Part shown: in pieces, positions 47,001 to 57,969 of the stretch
Position numbering within the stretch: the first letter of the stretch is position 1
How the letters are laid out: each line of letters opens with the position of its first letter
The notes under the pieces: model-generated
Told to the model about the DNA's origin: nothing
The model's database searches: none
The model's input: only the letters and a program-made list of their open reading frames with translations
Program-made: the position numbers and the translations under genes
Assembly (NCBI GenBank): GCA_963691705.1
Contig: OY829539.1
Coordinates: 76,791,255-76,855,254, forward strand
DNA length: 64,000 bases
Direction of reading: 5' to 3'
DNA from: Viola odorata
Lineage: Eukaryota; Streptophyta; Magnoliopsida; Malpighiales; Violaceae

Positions 47001-48835
47001 TCCTTTGTTTTTGTTTTATGTGGTTTTCACTATGGATGTTGTCTAAATGCTTATGCAACATCTAGGTTGTGAACGACATTTGTGTATTGTCATCTAGCGG
47101 AAGGATAGCATCTTGTGATGGGACTATTCATGTATGGGATAGCAGAACAGGGAAAGTTATATCTGTTTTTGCTGAGCCATCAGTTGATTCATCGCATCTT
47201 GCTAGTCCATCAACTGCTGCATCAAAGGTCAATAGTGATCACTCTAATATGTTGAATGCCAACACCCTATCAAGTGGATTATTGGCCAGTGCATATGATG
47301 GAAGCTTATACACTTCTATGCTTTATCTGGAATCTTTTGATAGGCTTGTCGTTGGCACAGGAAATGGTTCCCTCAGGTTAATTCCTATGGTTTCATTGAG
47401 AATTTCATCTTTAGCTAGAGTAGAGGGTTTCCATTTCCATGCAGTTAACTATTTAGAACTTTCATTTGACTGCATAGGTTTATTGATGTTGTCGGGGGTC
47501 AAAAGCTTCATCTTTGGAGAAGTGACTTCATAGAATCTTCTTTCCCTTCTCTTGTGTCTGCCATATGTTCGTGCAGATCAGGGGAAGTGTCAGAAGATGG
47601 AGCATCTTCTGCACCATCTTGGATTGCAGCTGGACTGGGTTCTGGTCATTGCAGGTTATTTGATTCAAGAAGTGGAAATGTAGTTGCTTCTTGGAGGGCT
47701 CATGATGCATACATAACAAAGGTATGCTTAAATTGCTTGACTTTAAAAAGGTAAAAAGTAAATGAAGTGTAAAATAAAAAATTGAAATTAGGTGCTTTCA
47801 TGTGTGCAGTTGACCGCACCGGAGGACCATTTGCTTGTTTCTAGCTCTCTTGATAAAACGTTGAGAATTTGGGACCTGAGGAGGTAATATCAAAATATGT
47901 TTTTTTCAAAATTTAGAACTTTTTAGTCTCTGTTTAATTATTTTCTGAGTTGTACTGTCATGGTTTCTACTTTTTAGTTTACTTTTATGGCAAGTCAAAA
48001 GCCTCAGTTAAACTTAGGAAAAGTTATTCCCACACCAATTCTTCTCAAGTCTAGCCTTATCTTCTAAAACCAGTAGGACTTTGTGGTAACTTATTTCTGT
48101 GCTAATCTTAGACCTTTCATTCCTTTATTTAATAGTACCCTACCTTATTCAATAGAGTCTTTGAAAATTGGCTAGTCTACAATGTTTAAATTTCTTTTAA
48201 TCTGTTATTTGTATTTCCAAAAATTTTGCCTACGTACTTGACTGCGTAATGTGATCCTGCAGGAATTGCCCACCATCACAACCTACTACTTTAAGAGGCC
48301 ATATAGATGGTGTGTCAGGTTTCTGTGTTTGGGGTCAAGATATTATTTCAATCTCCAAAAATAAGATTGGGCTTTCCACGTTATCCAGAACAACTGATGA
48401 AGTACGGTGGCAACAATCTTCTACTAAATGAATAACTTGAAAAAAAATGCTTCAGTTTGCATCTTATTCATGCCTCATTTAGTTTGTTCACTTACATTAT
48501 GATGGGACTCTCCTCTCCTCTACTCTACATGAGTTGCTAATATACAATAAGACTCTTGCACATTTGGATTCTCACAAGTCTAAGAACCTTTTATTACCAT
48601 TCCTCATGAAACCACTCCCCATCATGTTTCTTTGCCCTTTTTTTTTTCTTTTTTTGTTTATGGCTCTGCTATTTGCATGTTGCAGGATGGGCAGCAAAGG
48701 ATTGTACCCCAGAAACTATACATGGCAGATAATGGAGCAAAAAATATGTCGGTATTATCCAGCATAAGTATTCTGCCCTTCTCTCGATTGTTTGCTGTCG
48801 GAACAGAAGATGGGCATTTGAGAATTTGTTGTTAA
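41086..48835 (+). CDS. GFS12: GFS12-like protein: pseudokinase, BEACH, HEAT-like and WD40 domains
   Basis: Homologue of Arabidopsis GFS12, a large cytosolic BEACH protein linked to vacuolar protein sorting. Sixteen exons: 41086-41211, 41313-41407, 41640-43718, 43949-44276, 44375-44590, 44724-44796, 44874-45079, 45184-45246, 45632-45843, 46024-46135, 46248-46769, 47066-47376, 47478-47721, 47810-47883, 48263-48401, 48686-48835. They join to 1649 residues, the family's usual size. The kinase N-lobe and SHGNICPSNVML loop lie near 195-275; the HRD aspartate is replaced (HGN), so it is a pseudokinase. The BEACH domain (about 325-560, with NFEYLLVLNKLAGRRWGD) follows. Then comes a kinase C-lobe-like part (KDIFSIACIVAELYL...WRRRPSA). 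An alpha-helical repeat region and C-terminal WD40 repeats (TIHVWDSRTGK, KTLRIWDLR) follow. Intron 4 has either a GC donor or a shifted GT-AG pair. Confidence 0.93.
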
Positions 48836-49652
48836 ATGGGAGCTCCATGTCCAGTCAAGCTGTAATTCTGTTTTTGTTTTCTTGATGTGTGTAGCGTAGG
48901 CTGTTACTAGTCTACACGTTATGTGATTATGCTGATATCTTGTAATGGAAGTGGGTTCGTTATCTAGTTTTGGTTTTGATTAATAACAGCATCCCCTCAC
49001 ATTCAATGTGGTTTTTCAGTTTATGTCTGGAGCTCTCTTCTTTGGAAGCTGGAATTATTAGAAAATTCAAGATTGGTGCGGTGCACTTTCCCTGCTAGGA
49101 GTAATCTTTAAACCCTAAACTTCATTTCTTCGCTGGTGAAGTTAACTTGGAATGGTACTACTACTACTAGTATTTAATTCATCGTATAGGGTGGTGTGAA
49201 AGGGCTCCTAGTATTGTTCATCAAAACAAACATCATTGTGCAAAAAAGTTTGTAAGTCAATTAGTTTCGAATGTTTCTATTAGAATATCCTGTATGAGTA
49301 GACTTATTTCATGTAAACAAAAAAAAATCTCTTTTGTATAATTTGCCGGTGGGATAATGTTCCGGTCTTTTGGTTGATTAATGAAATTCCAACTTTTTTT
49401 CAAAAAAGGGGAAAAAACGAATAACAATGAGCCTCATCAAGGAATTCCTTAGGACATCGTGGCCCGATCCATTCCTTTGGATTGGCCCATAAATTTGATC
49501 ACTTTTTTGGGCAAGATAAACTAACCTGACGTTTATTAGATCCTCAAGAGAACTTAGTCAAAGCTAAGTAACAACAACAACAAATACTCTGGGGGCTTTA
49601 GTCACTGGTCAGTTGGGCGCCGGTGATCGAACGAAAGGAGGGAAATAAAGCG
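48836..49652. other. GFS12 3' flank and upstream region of the next gene
   Basis: Probable 3' UTR of GFS12 followed by about 500 bp of AT-rich intergenic sequence. No additional gene seen. Confidence 0.5.
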
Positions 49653-50867
49653 ATGGGTGGTGAAGATTTTGGCTTCGGTTGCTTTAATGACCCCTTGAAG
49701 AATCTCAAAGTAGGAGAATCGTCTTCGTCTTCCTCTCCTCCTCCTTATTCAAGTCAACACGATGTTGCTGCTACTGACGGCTGCTGCTTGCAGCTGACAT
49801 GCTTCACCGACATCGTGGATGACGTTACTCTCTATTTCCAGATCATCCGTTTTCCCAATCAAGTACATCTGCGCTACTCGCTTCTCCTCAACCTTTTCAT
49901 TTAAAAATACACTCTCGACTCTCTTCTTTGGGTTGTTATTCCTGGTTTCTAATTCCTAGAATCACTCCGTGATATTTGTATTAATTAAATAAACAATGTT
50001 GAGTGCAGATCTATGCGTGGATTGGCTGCAATTCTGCAAAATTTGGCAACTTATATGCGGCTGCACCCACGCGTCCTGTGAGTTCTCGACCTTTGAATCT
50101 TCTCTTCTCCCTTTACTTGTTGTATTCGCGTCCATTTATCCTGTTCTTTTGATTGCAGAGCGACACGGTGAGTGTTACTTCCATACTTGGAGGAGCTTCT
50201 GATAATGCAGGACCTGGCATTGCTCGGCGATTGGGTATAGTTTGCTATTAAATAAGATTCAACAAAGTTTGGATTAACAGCTTCTCTGCTTCATATGCTG
50301 AGACATGTCATGTTTCTTATAGTGTTAAAGAGTGGCCTCAATGTAATCCTGGCTTCTAACATTCCCAAGAATAGTCTTACTCATGAGGTTATCTCTCTCT
50401 CTCTCTCTTTCTCCCACCCACCAACAGGCCTTCATGCACACACACAACACAAACAACTCTCAACTTTGCCAGTTGAATGGAGGACTTAGGCTGCTAATGT
50501 GGTCCTTGTCCTGAAAGGCTCATGTTAAATTGTTCATTGCACATCCTCGTCTTACATAAACGCAAATATTTAGTATTAAAGAGTAGGATTAATCATTTTT
50601 AGTTATTTCTATGTATCTCCGATAGCTTATTTGCATGCTTGAGTTGGCGCATACAAGTCAGTTGTTCTACGTACTGGCTTTTCTAGTTCTAGTGCTATGT
50701 TTTGTGCTTTCACTTGTATGCTTACATGAGTTGTCATATTCAAATTTGCTGTTTGATTTTCCTACTCTTCTTCTTTTGTTGATTAGTTAAATGCAGAGAA
50801 AAAAATGGTTGAGAAGCTAATTTCCTTGGGATATGCAAAGCCAAGACCCAACGGATGCTCTTCATAA
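49653..50867 (+). CDS. Proteasome assembly chaperone 3-like protein
   Basis: A 166-residue protein resembling plant PAC3/PSMG3-like proteins (Arabidopsis At5g14710 type), which help assemble the 20S proteasome alpha ring. Five exons: 49653-49862, 50009-50077, 50159-50234, 50323-50387, 50787-50867. All borders are GT-AG and the frame closes at TAA. After a Ser/Pro-rich N-terminus, the conserved part has CFTDIVDDVTLYFQIIRF, IYAWIGCNSAKFGNLYAA, TSILGGASDNAGPGIARRL and LNVILASNIPKN, ending in a short helical tail EKKMVEKLISLGY. It lies on the same strand as GFS12, 820 bp downstream. It appears intact. Function is assigned from family resemblance read by eye. Confidence 0.8.
50389..50412 (+). repeat. 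(CT)n microsatellite
   Basis: A CT dinucleotide run in intron 4 of the proteasome chaperone gene, next to its splice donor. Confidence 0.85.
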
Positions 50868-51443
50868 CAGGGATGAGAAGGACAGATCATAGGATGAGCT
50901 AATTTCACCATCCTCCACTCTTTTGGTGTCTCCTGTGGCTCAATACGTCAACATATTCCAAAATTAGGCAAAAGTATCTGATCTTTACTCCATTTTTACT
51001 GTTTGACTGTGTAAAACATATTTCAGGGCCCAAATGTCGCACTGAATTGAAGTGAATAGTTTAATGGTCAATTGTTGGATATGAGTAGTGGTTTATCTAA
51101 AAGGTTTTAAAGTTAGCTAGTGTGGTTGGATGAGGTTACTGCTCTAGCATTCTGTAAAATCTTGCTTTCATTAGCCTTGGTGGTGTGGACATTGCTCCTT
51201 TGTATGATCCCAGTGCTATTTGGCTGGAGAAATGGTAATCTATAACATTTTTGCGACTTGTTTACATCTTGATCCTGTTATTTTGAATCTCACATGGATT
51301 TACTTTGGCTGTGGCTGCCTGCATTCTTGACTTGCTAAAGTATATATAAGTTTAACCAAGCAAGCATTTGACCTTGGTCACGCAAAAAATGGCGTTGGAG
51401 CCCATGCTATAAGCTAGGGAATTGCTTAAAATGGTAGGGTAAG

Positions 51444-51888
51444 TTTTGGGGAACAGACCTTGCTCATATTTCATTCTGCAAGCCTAGAATAAATTCCCTT
51501 TTCTAGCGGAAAGCAACCTTCCTTTTCTGAAGCAAAGGATACTTACCTCTGCGACTTGTCTTTAAAAACTTTTGTTGCTTTGGAATAAATCAACATCCTC
51601 TTGATTGCTATTTGCTACGAGTACAAGGCTCTCTTTATTCCTCATCTTTTTCCTTTTTCCTTTTTCCTTTTACTTTTGGGGAACAGACCTTGCTCATATT
51701 TCAATCTGCAAGCCTAGAATAAATTCCCTTTTCTAGCGGAAAGCAACCTTCCTTTTCTGAAGCAAAGGATACTTACCTCTGCGACTTGTCTTTAAAAACT
51801 TTTGTTGCTTTGGAATAAATCAACATCCTCTTGATTGCTATTTGCTACGAGTACAAGGCTCTCTTTATTCCTCATCTTTTTCCTTTTA
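51444..51888 (+). repeat. 230-bp tandem direct duplication
   Basis: The segment starting TTTTGGGGAACAGACCTTGC at 51444 is repeated from 51674 with an almost identical sequence. I noticed a single substitution (TTTCATTCTGC against TTTCAATCTGC). It lies between the chaperone gene and the MATH-domain gene and contains no coding sequence I recognise. Confidence 0.95.
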
Positions 51889-52080
51889 GTTGTTTGTTTT
51901 GCTTTTAACCAGATCAAGGAGTTAGCCAAGGCATTTTGGTTTATAGGAAATCACAATGCCAGAAGCTATCAGCGCCATTCCACCTGGTAAGAAGCCTTGA
52001 CACCAAAGCTTATGAGGACAACAATATGTAAAGCTTAGATTATAACAGTTGTACTTTTTTTCTTTTTTCCCTCTGTCAAG

Positions 52081-53495
52081 AAAACATGAGAAACATTTAG
52101 TCGTAGTAAAGGAAAAGGGGGACAGAAAAGGTCATGATGATTATAAGTATTTTGCAGCACTTTCGTCAGTTACATCAGAAGCGCCACCAACCCATTATAC
52201 AATCAAAATAGAGTCATTTTCGTTACTTGCAAAGAACAATGTAGAGAAATACGAATCGGGGGCTTTTGAAGCTGGAGGCTACAAATGGTATCATTTGTTA
52301 CTCCTATATATATGCCTTTTACATGTTTTTTATTAGAGGAAAAATAAAGAAAAGAATATGTGGTGATTGGCAGGAAATTGATCATATACCCAAACGGGAA
52401 CAAGAGTAAGAATGTGAAAGATCAGGCGTCAGCCTATTTGGCAATAGCAGAGCCGGGCTCTCTTCCACTTGGATGGGAGGTGTACGCAACTTTCAGATTG
52501 TTTTTACTTGATCAGAACAGGGATAGCTACTTGATCCGTCAAGGCATGCCCAAATCTTCCTTTCTCTTCAATTAGCTTATGTAGCAGCTTAATTCGCCAC
52601 TCCTTGTAATTCACTCTACTAACTTTTGGTCTGTCCTGATAAAGATGATGCGGCGGGGAAGGGCAGAAGGTTTCATGGGTACAAGGTGGAATGGGGTTTT
52701 GATCACTTCATTCCCCTTGCAACACTGAACGATGGAAGCAAGGGGTACCTTTTGGAAGACGCATGTGTGTTTGGAGCAGAGGTGTTTGTGTGCAAGGAGA
52801 GATGCAGCGGGAAAGGGGAGCGGGTGTTGATGATCAAGCAGCCCACCAGCTTTAAACATACCTGGAAAATTGACAGCTTCACAAGGTTAGGTGCGGCGGC
52901 TAAAGACTCTGAAATATTCTACCTGGCTGGTCATAACTGGTAATAATTGTGGATCTCATCTTTTTCTTCATGCTAGCTTTTAATTAACACCAAAGATTAC
53001 TATGGGAACTTTATAATAATTAATTTGTTGTTCAATTTGTACTACGAACTTGCAGGAAGATAACACTCCACCCTCGGGGGAATGGCTTTGGAGCAGGCAC
53101 TCATCTGTCTATGTACCTGGTTCTTGAAGATACCACAACCCTTACTCCTCCTCTTTCTAGACTCTGTCTCGACTTCACTCTCCGCATCTTAGATCAAGTC
53201 AAGGACAGGAAGTCTGACCTTGCTGGCAAAGGTTGGTATACAAACCAGCTAGCTAGATGCATGCGATGCGATAATTTTCCTTTACGCTTGATCCAATAAC
53301 AGAATTAATGGTTCAGATTTTATTTTTTTCCTTGCAGCTAAAAGCTGGTTTAGTGCTGCAAATCGGGAAAGCGGATGGGATAGATACATTTCACTTGATT
53401 ATTTTTATCGACCAAATAACGCGCTTCTGGTAAAGGATATCTCCATAGTGGAAGCGGAGGTCAGCCTGATTGGACTTGCAGATGTATTTAAATGA
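52081..53495 (+). CDS. MATH/TRAF domain-containing protein, two MATH domains, 5' end uncertain
   Basis: Plant protein with two consecutive MATH (TRAF-like) domains, a protein-interaction fold; substrates unknown. Exons: about 52081-52287, 52374-52543, 52645-52939, 53056-53231, 53338-53495, ending in TGA. The first MATH domain starts at HYTIKIESFSLL and includes ESGAFEAGGYKW, IIYPNGNKSKN, GWEVYATFRLFLLDQN and RRFHGYKVEWGFDHFIPL. The second starts at HTWKIDSFTRLG and includes AGHNWKITLHPRGNG, LCLDFTLRILDQ and ESGWDRYISLDYF. The intron after 52543 appears to begin with GC. No in-frame ATG is available in the first exon listed. A possible upstream exon at 51956-51986 (MPEAISAIPP) does not match its phase, so the true N-terminus is unresolved. 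Confidence 0.8.
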
Positions 53496-53755
53496 CATAT
53501 CAATGACGAGTTTTTCTCCATATATAACACAATTGTATTTAACACCCCCTCTCCAAACACAAAAGAAAGAATTAATACCAATGGCAATGATGAACAGTTA
53601 ATTAAATTAGAAACTAGAGCTTGATTTACAGTCTGTCACATGCATGACATTGAATTATTGGATGTAGACTTTGCTCCATGGCAACAATTTCTTTGCATGA
53701 AGAGTTTACATATGTCCATGGATCACCACAGAGGAAGAGATTAATCGAATTTGAG

Positions 53756-54664
53756 TTAGCCAAAGGTTTTCTCGCTGCTGTAGCACAGATAAAGAAAACC
53801 ATTATCATCCTTGTAATTCTCATAGACTGAATCCATACGAATTGCTACATACATGCATAGTGTCCGTAAGTTAGCAAGTTGCGAATATGCACAATTGCAC
53901 ATTATCATTATTGAAGTGGAGTGTATAAGTATAATTATAAGAACTTTATCTGACATTATATATATATCCAGTTTACCTGTTTGAGTCAGTGTACAAATAC
54001 AAACAAAGCTTTTCCAGGACTCAAACGTAACCTGCTACTCAGGATATGGACGAATTGCCCGATAGTCATGTCTCGAAGAACCAGGTATCTGGATGGAGTG
54101 CAGCCAACGTAAAGATTGGCATTCTTATAACAAGATTGAGGAAAGACTAAACTGAATGCTTGGCATGCAATTAAGTAAGCCAGCTTCATCAAATCAAATC
54201 AAATCAAACCGAACCAAGAAGATAGATAAAGAAATCTTGACAAATTAAAATCAATATAAAAATGAACAGATTGAGGTTTGAGCAGAACCTACTTTCTCTT
54301 CTCCATTTCAGGAAGGTCTGTCTTGGGGTATCTTTCGATAATTACCTGCAAATAAAAGATTGACAGATTTGAGAAGGGCAGAACATGCGTATATGTAACT
54401 ATGAATAGAATATGCTTATAAAAAATAACTAAATAAATAGAAATAAAAGGAAAAGGAAAAAAGAGAAAGGAAGAAGATACAGGAACGCGGTCGGGGTACT
54501 TGCGAATGATGGTGTCAGATTCCTCGCGTCGTTCATCTACAGCAGGTGCCGGAGTTTAGTTATATAGCATTCAAGACGGGATCAAGGAACAAAATTAAGG
54601 GTAATTGCGTTCGTAGAGTCTCACCGAATGTATATTGAAGCTTGAAAGAGTTAACCTTGCCCAT
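53756..54664 (-). pseudogene. ATG8h/i-type autophagy protein gene, disrupted
   Basis: Ubiquitin-like ATG8 is conjugated to phosphatidylethanolamine on autophagosome membranes. Five exons on the minus strand: 54625-54664 (MGKVNSFKLQYTF), 54481-54536 (DERREESDTIIRKYPDRVP), 54293-54345 (VIIERYPKTDLPEMEKR), 53977-54088 (YLVLRDMTIGQFVHILSSR) and 53756-53844 (MDSVYENYKDDNGF to SSEKTFG). The last residue is the exposed Gly, the hallmark of the ATG8h/i subgroup that needs no ATG4 trimming. In exon 4 the frame runs from LSPGKALFVFV into TGA at 53986-53988. The expected NNTLPQT stretch is about 7 bases short, which also puts exon 5 out of frame. Splice sites otherwise look normal. A product ending after KALFVFVH would lack the C-terminal glycine and could not be lipidated. 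Confidence 0.78.
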
Positions 54665-55029
54665 GTTTGTAAATCCAACTGAGGGTTTGTGCTGTTGGCT
54701 GAAATTACTTGCAAGACTTTTTTTTATGGGAGTAATAGTGATCTTCTGATTCAAAAAGGTAGAATAGGAGAGATGAAGATAGAGAGAAACACGGAGTTGA
54801 AAAAAAAAGGAGGGAGAGTTTAATTACCTGATTTACCAGTTATTAAGAGAAGGACTGCTAATTACTTGGTCACAAGAAGGCAAGCAAGGCTACAAATATG
54901 GTATAAAATGTTATATGGTTGTTACTAGGAATCTGGTCAGAAACTTAAGAAGAGGTAGAAGTTAGAATAGAGAGGTAGGCCTGGGATGAGGGACCGCGGA
55001 CTACAGCTACCTACAGTACAGAAGTCATG
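54665..55029. other. Upstream region of the ATG8-like gene
   Basis: Non-coding sequence between the ATG8-type start codon and the hAT MITE. No firm promoter element identified. Confidence 0.4.
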
Positions 55030-55037
55030 GTGTGGAC

Positions 55038-55573
55038 CATAGTTATCAGAACCGGACAGGACAGCGAACCGGAAACGAAAATTTGGTGGTTGAACCGGAT
55101 TGAACCGAGTTCGACCGGATTGTAGATGCTGGTCTGTTTTGAACCGTTCACATATTAAACCGGTCAATCTTAGACGATTAAACCTGATTAAATCGGATTG
55201 AATCGGCGGGTTTTTTACTATGAAGCCCATCATATTTTCAAAAAAAAAAAAAACCAAAGGCAACCAAAACGGCGTCGTTTTGGTTGCCTCTCTGATGGGC
55301 TGGTCCATGCCTGTAATGGGCCGGCCCGTCAAATTTTAAATTAAAAAAAAAACCAAACCAAACCAAAACGACTTCATTTTGGTTTGACTTATAAAACCAG
55401 CCGGTTCAACCCGGTTTAATCCGATTTGTCGGTTGCATAAAAACCGACCATTTAGACTGATTGAACTCGGTTTACATGCATATCCGATCCGATAGCTGAA
55501 TCAAACTGAAAACGTGAAAAACCCCGATTGAGCCGGCCGGACCTGTCAATCCGTTCCGATTCTAATAACTATG
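55038..55573. mobile_element. hAT MITE (CATAGTTATCAGAA ends) with perfect target duplication
   Basis: Ends CATAGTTATCAGAACCGGAC and the complement of CATAGTTATTAGAATCGGA. The 8-mer GTGTGGAC flanks both sides (55030-55037 and 55574-55581). It shares with the larger element at 20232-22054 both termini, the following 50-60 bases and a central AAAACGGCG(T/C)CGTTTTGG. At 536 bp and non-coding, it is an internally deleted relative. Confidence 0.92.
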
Positions 55574-55900
55574 GTGTGGACTGTGGAGCAAATTTAGCTA
55601 TTTAGAATTTTATTTTAAAAGAGGCGTCGAGAATCATGTGAAAGCGTTAGTGCAGTGGTAAGCCGGTAGTTCAGTTTATTTGTTTACTCGGACTAACAGT
55701 TGGCTGAGATGGTTTTGGGTTGGGCTTTGTACATTTGATTAATGCATGCTTACAGCTTAATTTCCAAATTCCAATTCCAATTCCAACTAACACTAGCATG
55801 CGGCATGCGGCATGCGGGCGGCACGTCCTCCCTTACAAATTACTACAGGTGAGGTGACATTACACCTTGTCATGATCCTACTTCCCACCCAAATCCGACT

Positions 55901-56131
55901 CTTCTAATTTTTCCTTAAATATGACCAGTCATGTTAAAAAAATCTGAATCGTTCAATAAAATTGAACGAATGAAATTAAAAATTCAAGTCATTAATGAGT
56001 TGACCAGTAAATAAAATTCAACAAGTGGTCAACTCATTAATTACTTAAATTTTTAATCTCATCCATCCAATTTTATTGAACGGTTTAGTTTCTTCTAACA
56101 TGACTGGTCATATTCAAAAGAAAATTAGAGA
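55901..56131. mobile_element. Foldback MITE-like inverted repeat
   Basis: Left arm TCTAATTTTTCCTTAAATATGACCAGTCATGTT is matched by a right arm ending AACATGACTGGTCATATTC...GAAAATTAGA. Complementarity continues almost to the centre, where TGAGTTGACCA faces TGGTCAACTCA. The two arms make a hairpin of about 230 nt. The superfamily is not clear. Confidence 0.75.
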
Positions 56132-56861
56132 AACTCAATCCTTCCCACCCTACCCGCGTGGCCCACCAAATCAGCCTCATATTATTTCTCTAAGTCCCTA
56201 ACTCCCAATCTCCCACCAACCAAGGGTGTCAACTAATCCCGGGATTCGATGACTTAGACGTGGGTTTTTAATCGGAACCGAGACTATTTTTTTTGCCTAT
56301 TTTATAAGTCGGGTCGGATCTGTCTCGACCCGATCAGGCTCGGGTTTTGACCAAGTAAGACCCGGACGTATACGGGTTTGACTAGATGAAATGCAGACCC
56401 GGATAAATTAGTCATCAAGTTATCCCATCCCCCCTCTCCCCTTCCTCCCTTTCCTCACTCAGAGTCGCACCAATTTCTTGCGCTTCCACTTGTCCTCTCT
56501 ACTCCTCCTCTTCCTCCTCTCTCATGGAATTTTCCTTTTATACTCTCTTCGCTCTGCTCTGCTGTTGGCCCTCCCTAGTCTCCTTAGGCTCAGATGGCTG
56601 TATGTTCAGAATTATGTTATTAATGTTTAAGAAATTCATCTCGTTACACCAGTTATATTCCTGCTACCCTTCCTGCAGCGTATCGTGACTCTGAATCTGA
56701 ATCATTTGTGTTTTTTTTTCTTCTATCAATCATAGCTCCTGCTACTCTTTATTTTGATTATTTCAAATCGTTGATCAAAACGAAATTGATATCCATGCAG
56801 TAATTAAACTTATCTCATTCGTTCTGTTCTGTTTTGCAGCTTGAAATTCATAGAGAGAGAA
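56132..56861. other. Intergenic, hAT-like fragment and probable SAMS-relic leader
   Basis: AGGGTGTCAACTAATCCCGGG at about 56224 and nearby GGGTCGG / GACCCGG motifs resemble one end of a hAT MITE, but no matching second end is obvious. The pyrimidine-rich stretch 56420-56530 and a TTTTGCAG acceptor near 56835 look like the leader intron typical of SAM synthetase genes. Confidence 0.4.
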
Positions 56862-57969
56862 TGGAGGAGACCTTCCTATTCACCTCCGGATCAGTAAATG
56901 AGGGACACCTTGACAAGCTCTGCGACCAGATCTCCGATGCCGTCCTTGATGCTTGCTTGACCCAGGACCCTGACAGCAAGGTCGCCTGCGAGACTTACAT
57001 CAAAACCAACATGGTGATGGGTTTTGGAGAGATCACCACCAAGGCTAATGGTGACTACGAGAAGATTGTGCGCGACACTTGCCGAGAAATCGGCTTCACA
57101 TCTGATGACGTGGGTCTTGATGCTGACAACTGCAAGGTCCTTGTTAACATTGAGCAGCAAAGTCCTGACATTGCTCAGGGTGTACATGGCCATCTCACCA
57201 AGCCTAAAACCTAAACCCTAAACCCTGAATTGATGCCCTAGTGCCCGTCGCACCGAAGTTCGCAAGAATGGAACATGCCCTTGGCTCAGGCTCGATGGCA
57301 AAACCCAAGTCACCGTCGAGTACTATAACAAGGGCGCTATGGTTCCATACTGTCCTCATCTCCAGCCAACATGATGAGACTGTGACTAATATGGTGAGAT
57401 TGCAGCTGATCTCAAGGAGCATGTCATCAAACCTGTGATTCCTGACAAGTACTTGGATGAGAAGACCATCTTTTCATCTCAACCCCTCTGGTCGTTTTGT
57501 CATTGGAGGCCCTCATGGTGATGCTGGTCTTACTGGCCGAAAGATCATCATTGACACCTATGGTGGATGGGGTGCCCGCGGTGGTGGTGCATTCTCTGGG
57601 AAAGATCCAACCAAGATGGACAGGAGTGGAGCATATATCGTTAGGCATGCAGCCAAGGGCATTGCAGCCAATGGACTTAATTGCTAGAAGGTGCATTGGT
57701 CAGGTTTCTTATGCCATTGGTGTCCCTGAACCTTTGTCTGTGTTTGTGGATACGTATCGTACTGGAAAGATTCCTGACAAGGAGATTCTTCAAATTGTGA
57801 AGAGACCTTTGATTTCAAGCCTGGAATGATTTCTATCAACCTTGACCTCAAGCGTGGTGGCAATGGCAGGTTTCTGAAGACTGCCGCGTATGGACACTTC
57901 AGAAGGGATGACCCTGATTTCACATGGGAGGTGGTGAAACCCCTCAAGTGGGAGAAGGTGCAAGCATAA
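56862..57969 (+). pseudogene. S-adenosylmethionine synthetase pseudogene
   Basis: SAM synthetase makes S-adenosylmethionine from methionine and ATP. The sequence starts [19 protein letters not shown] and ends [10 protein letters not shown] with TAA at 57967-57969, both recognisable as the family's ends. Conserved blocks survive: [62 protein letters not shown] and [15 protein letters not shown]. It is broken in several ways. The ATP-binding ESVNEGHPDK motif is altered (E to G, P to L). About 100 bases after HGHLTK, which encode the GAGDQGHMFGYATDE loop, are replaced by telomere-like repeats and a stop. Further frameshifts lie near 57340-57400, 57473 and 57682. The coding part of this family is normally intronless, so it need not be a retrocopy; a leader intron acceptor seems present. 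Confidence 0.92.
57203..57227 (+). repeat. Interstitial telomere-type repeats (CCCTAAA)n
   Basis: About three imperfect to perfect copies of the plant telomere unit (ACCTAAACCCTAAACCCT), exactly where the SAM synthetase coding sequence has a deletion. Confidence 0.85.

Noticed and set aside
49996..50202. Separate 68-residue open frame overlapping the chaperone gene
   Set aside because: It reads through exon-intron borders of the five-exon gene in another frame; a shadow.
55640..55690. GTTAGTGCAGTGGTAAGC as a tRNA or SINE box A
   Set aside because: No box B follows within the expected distance.
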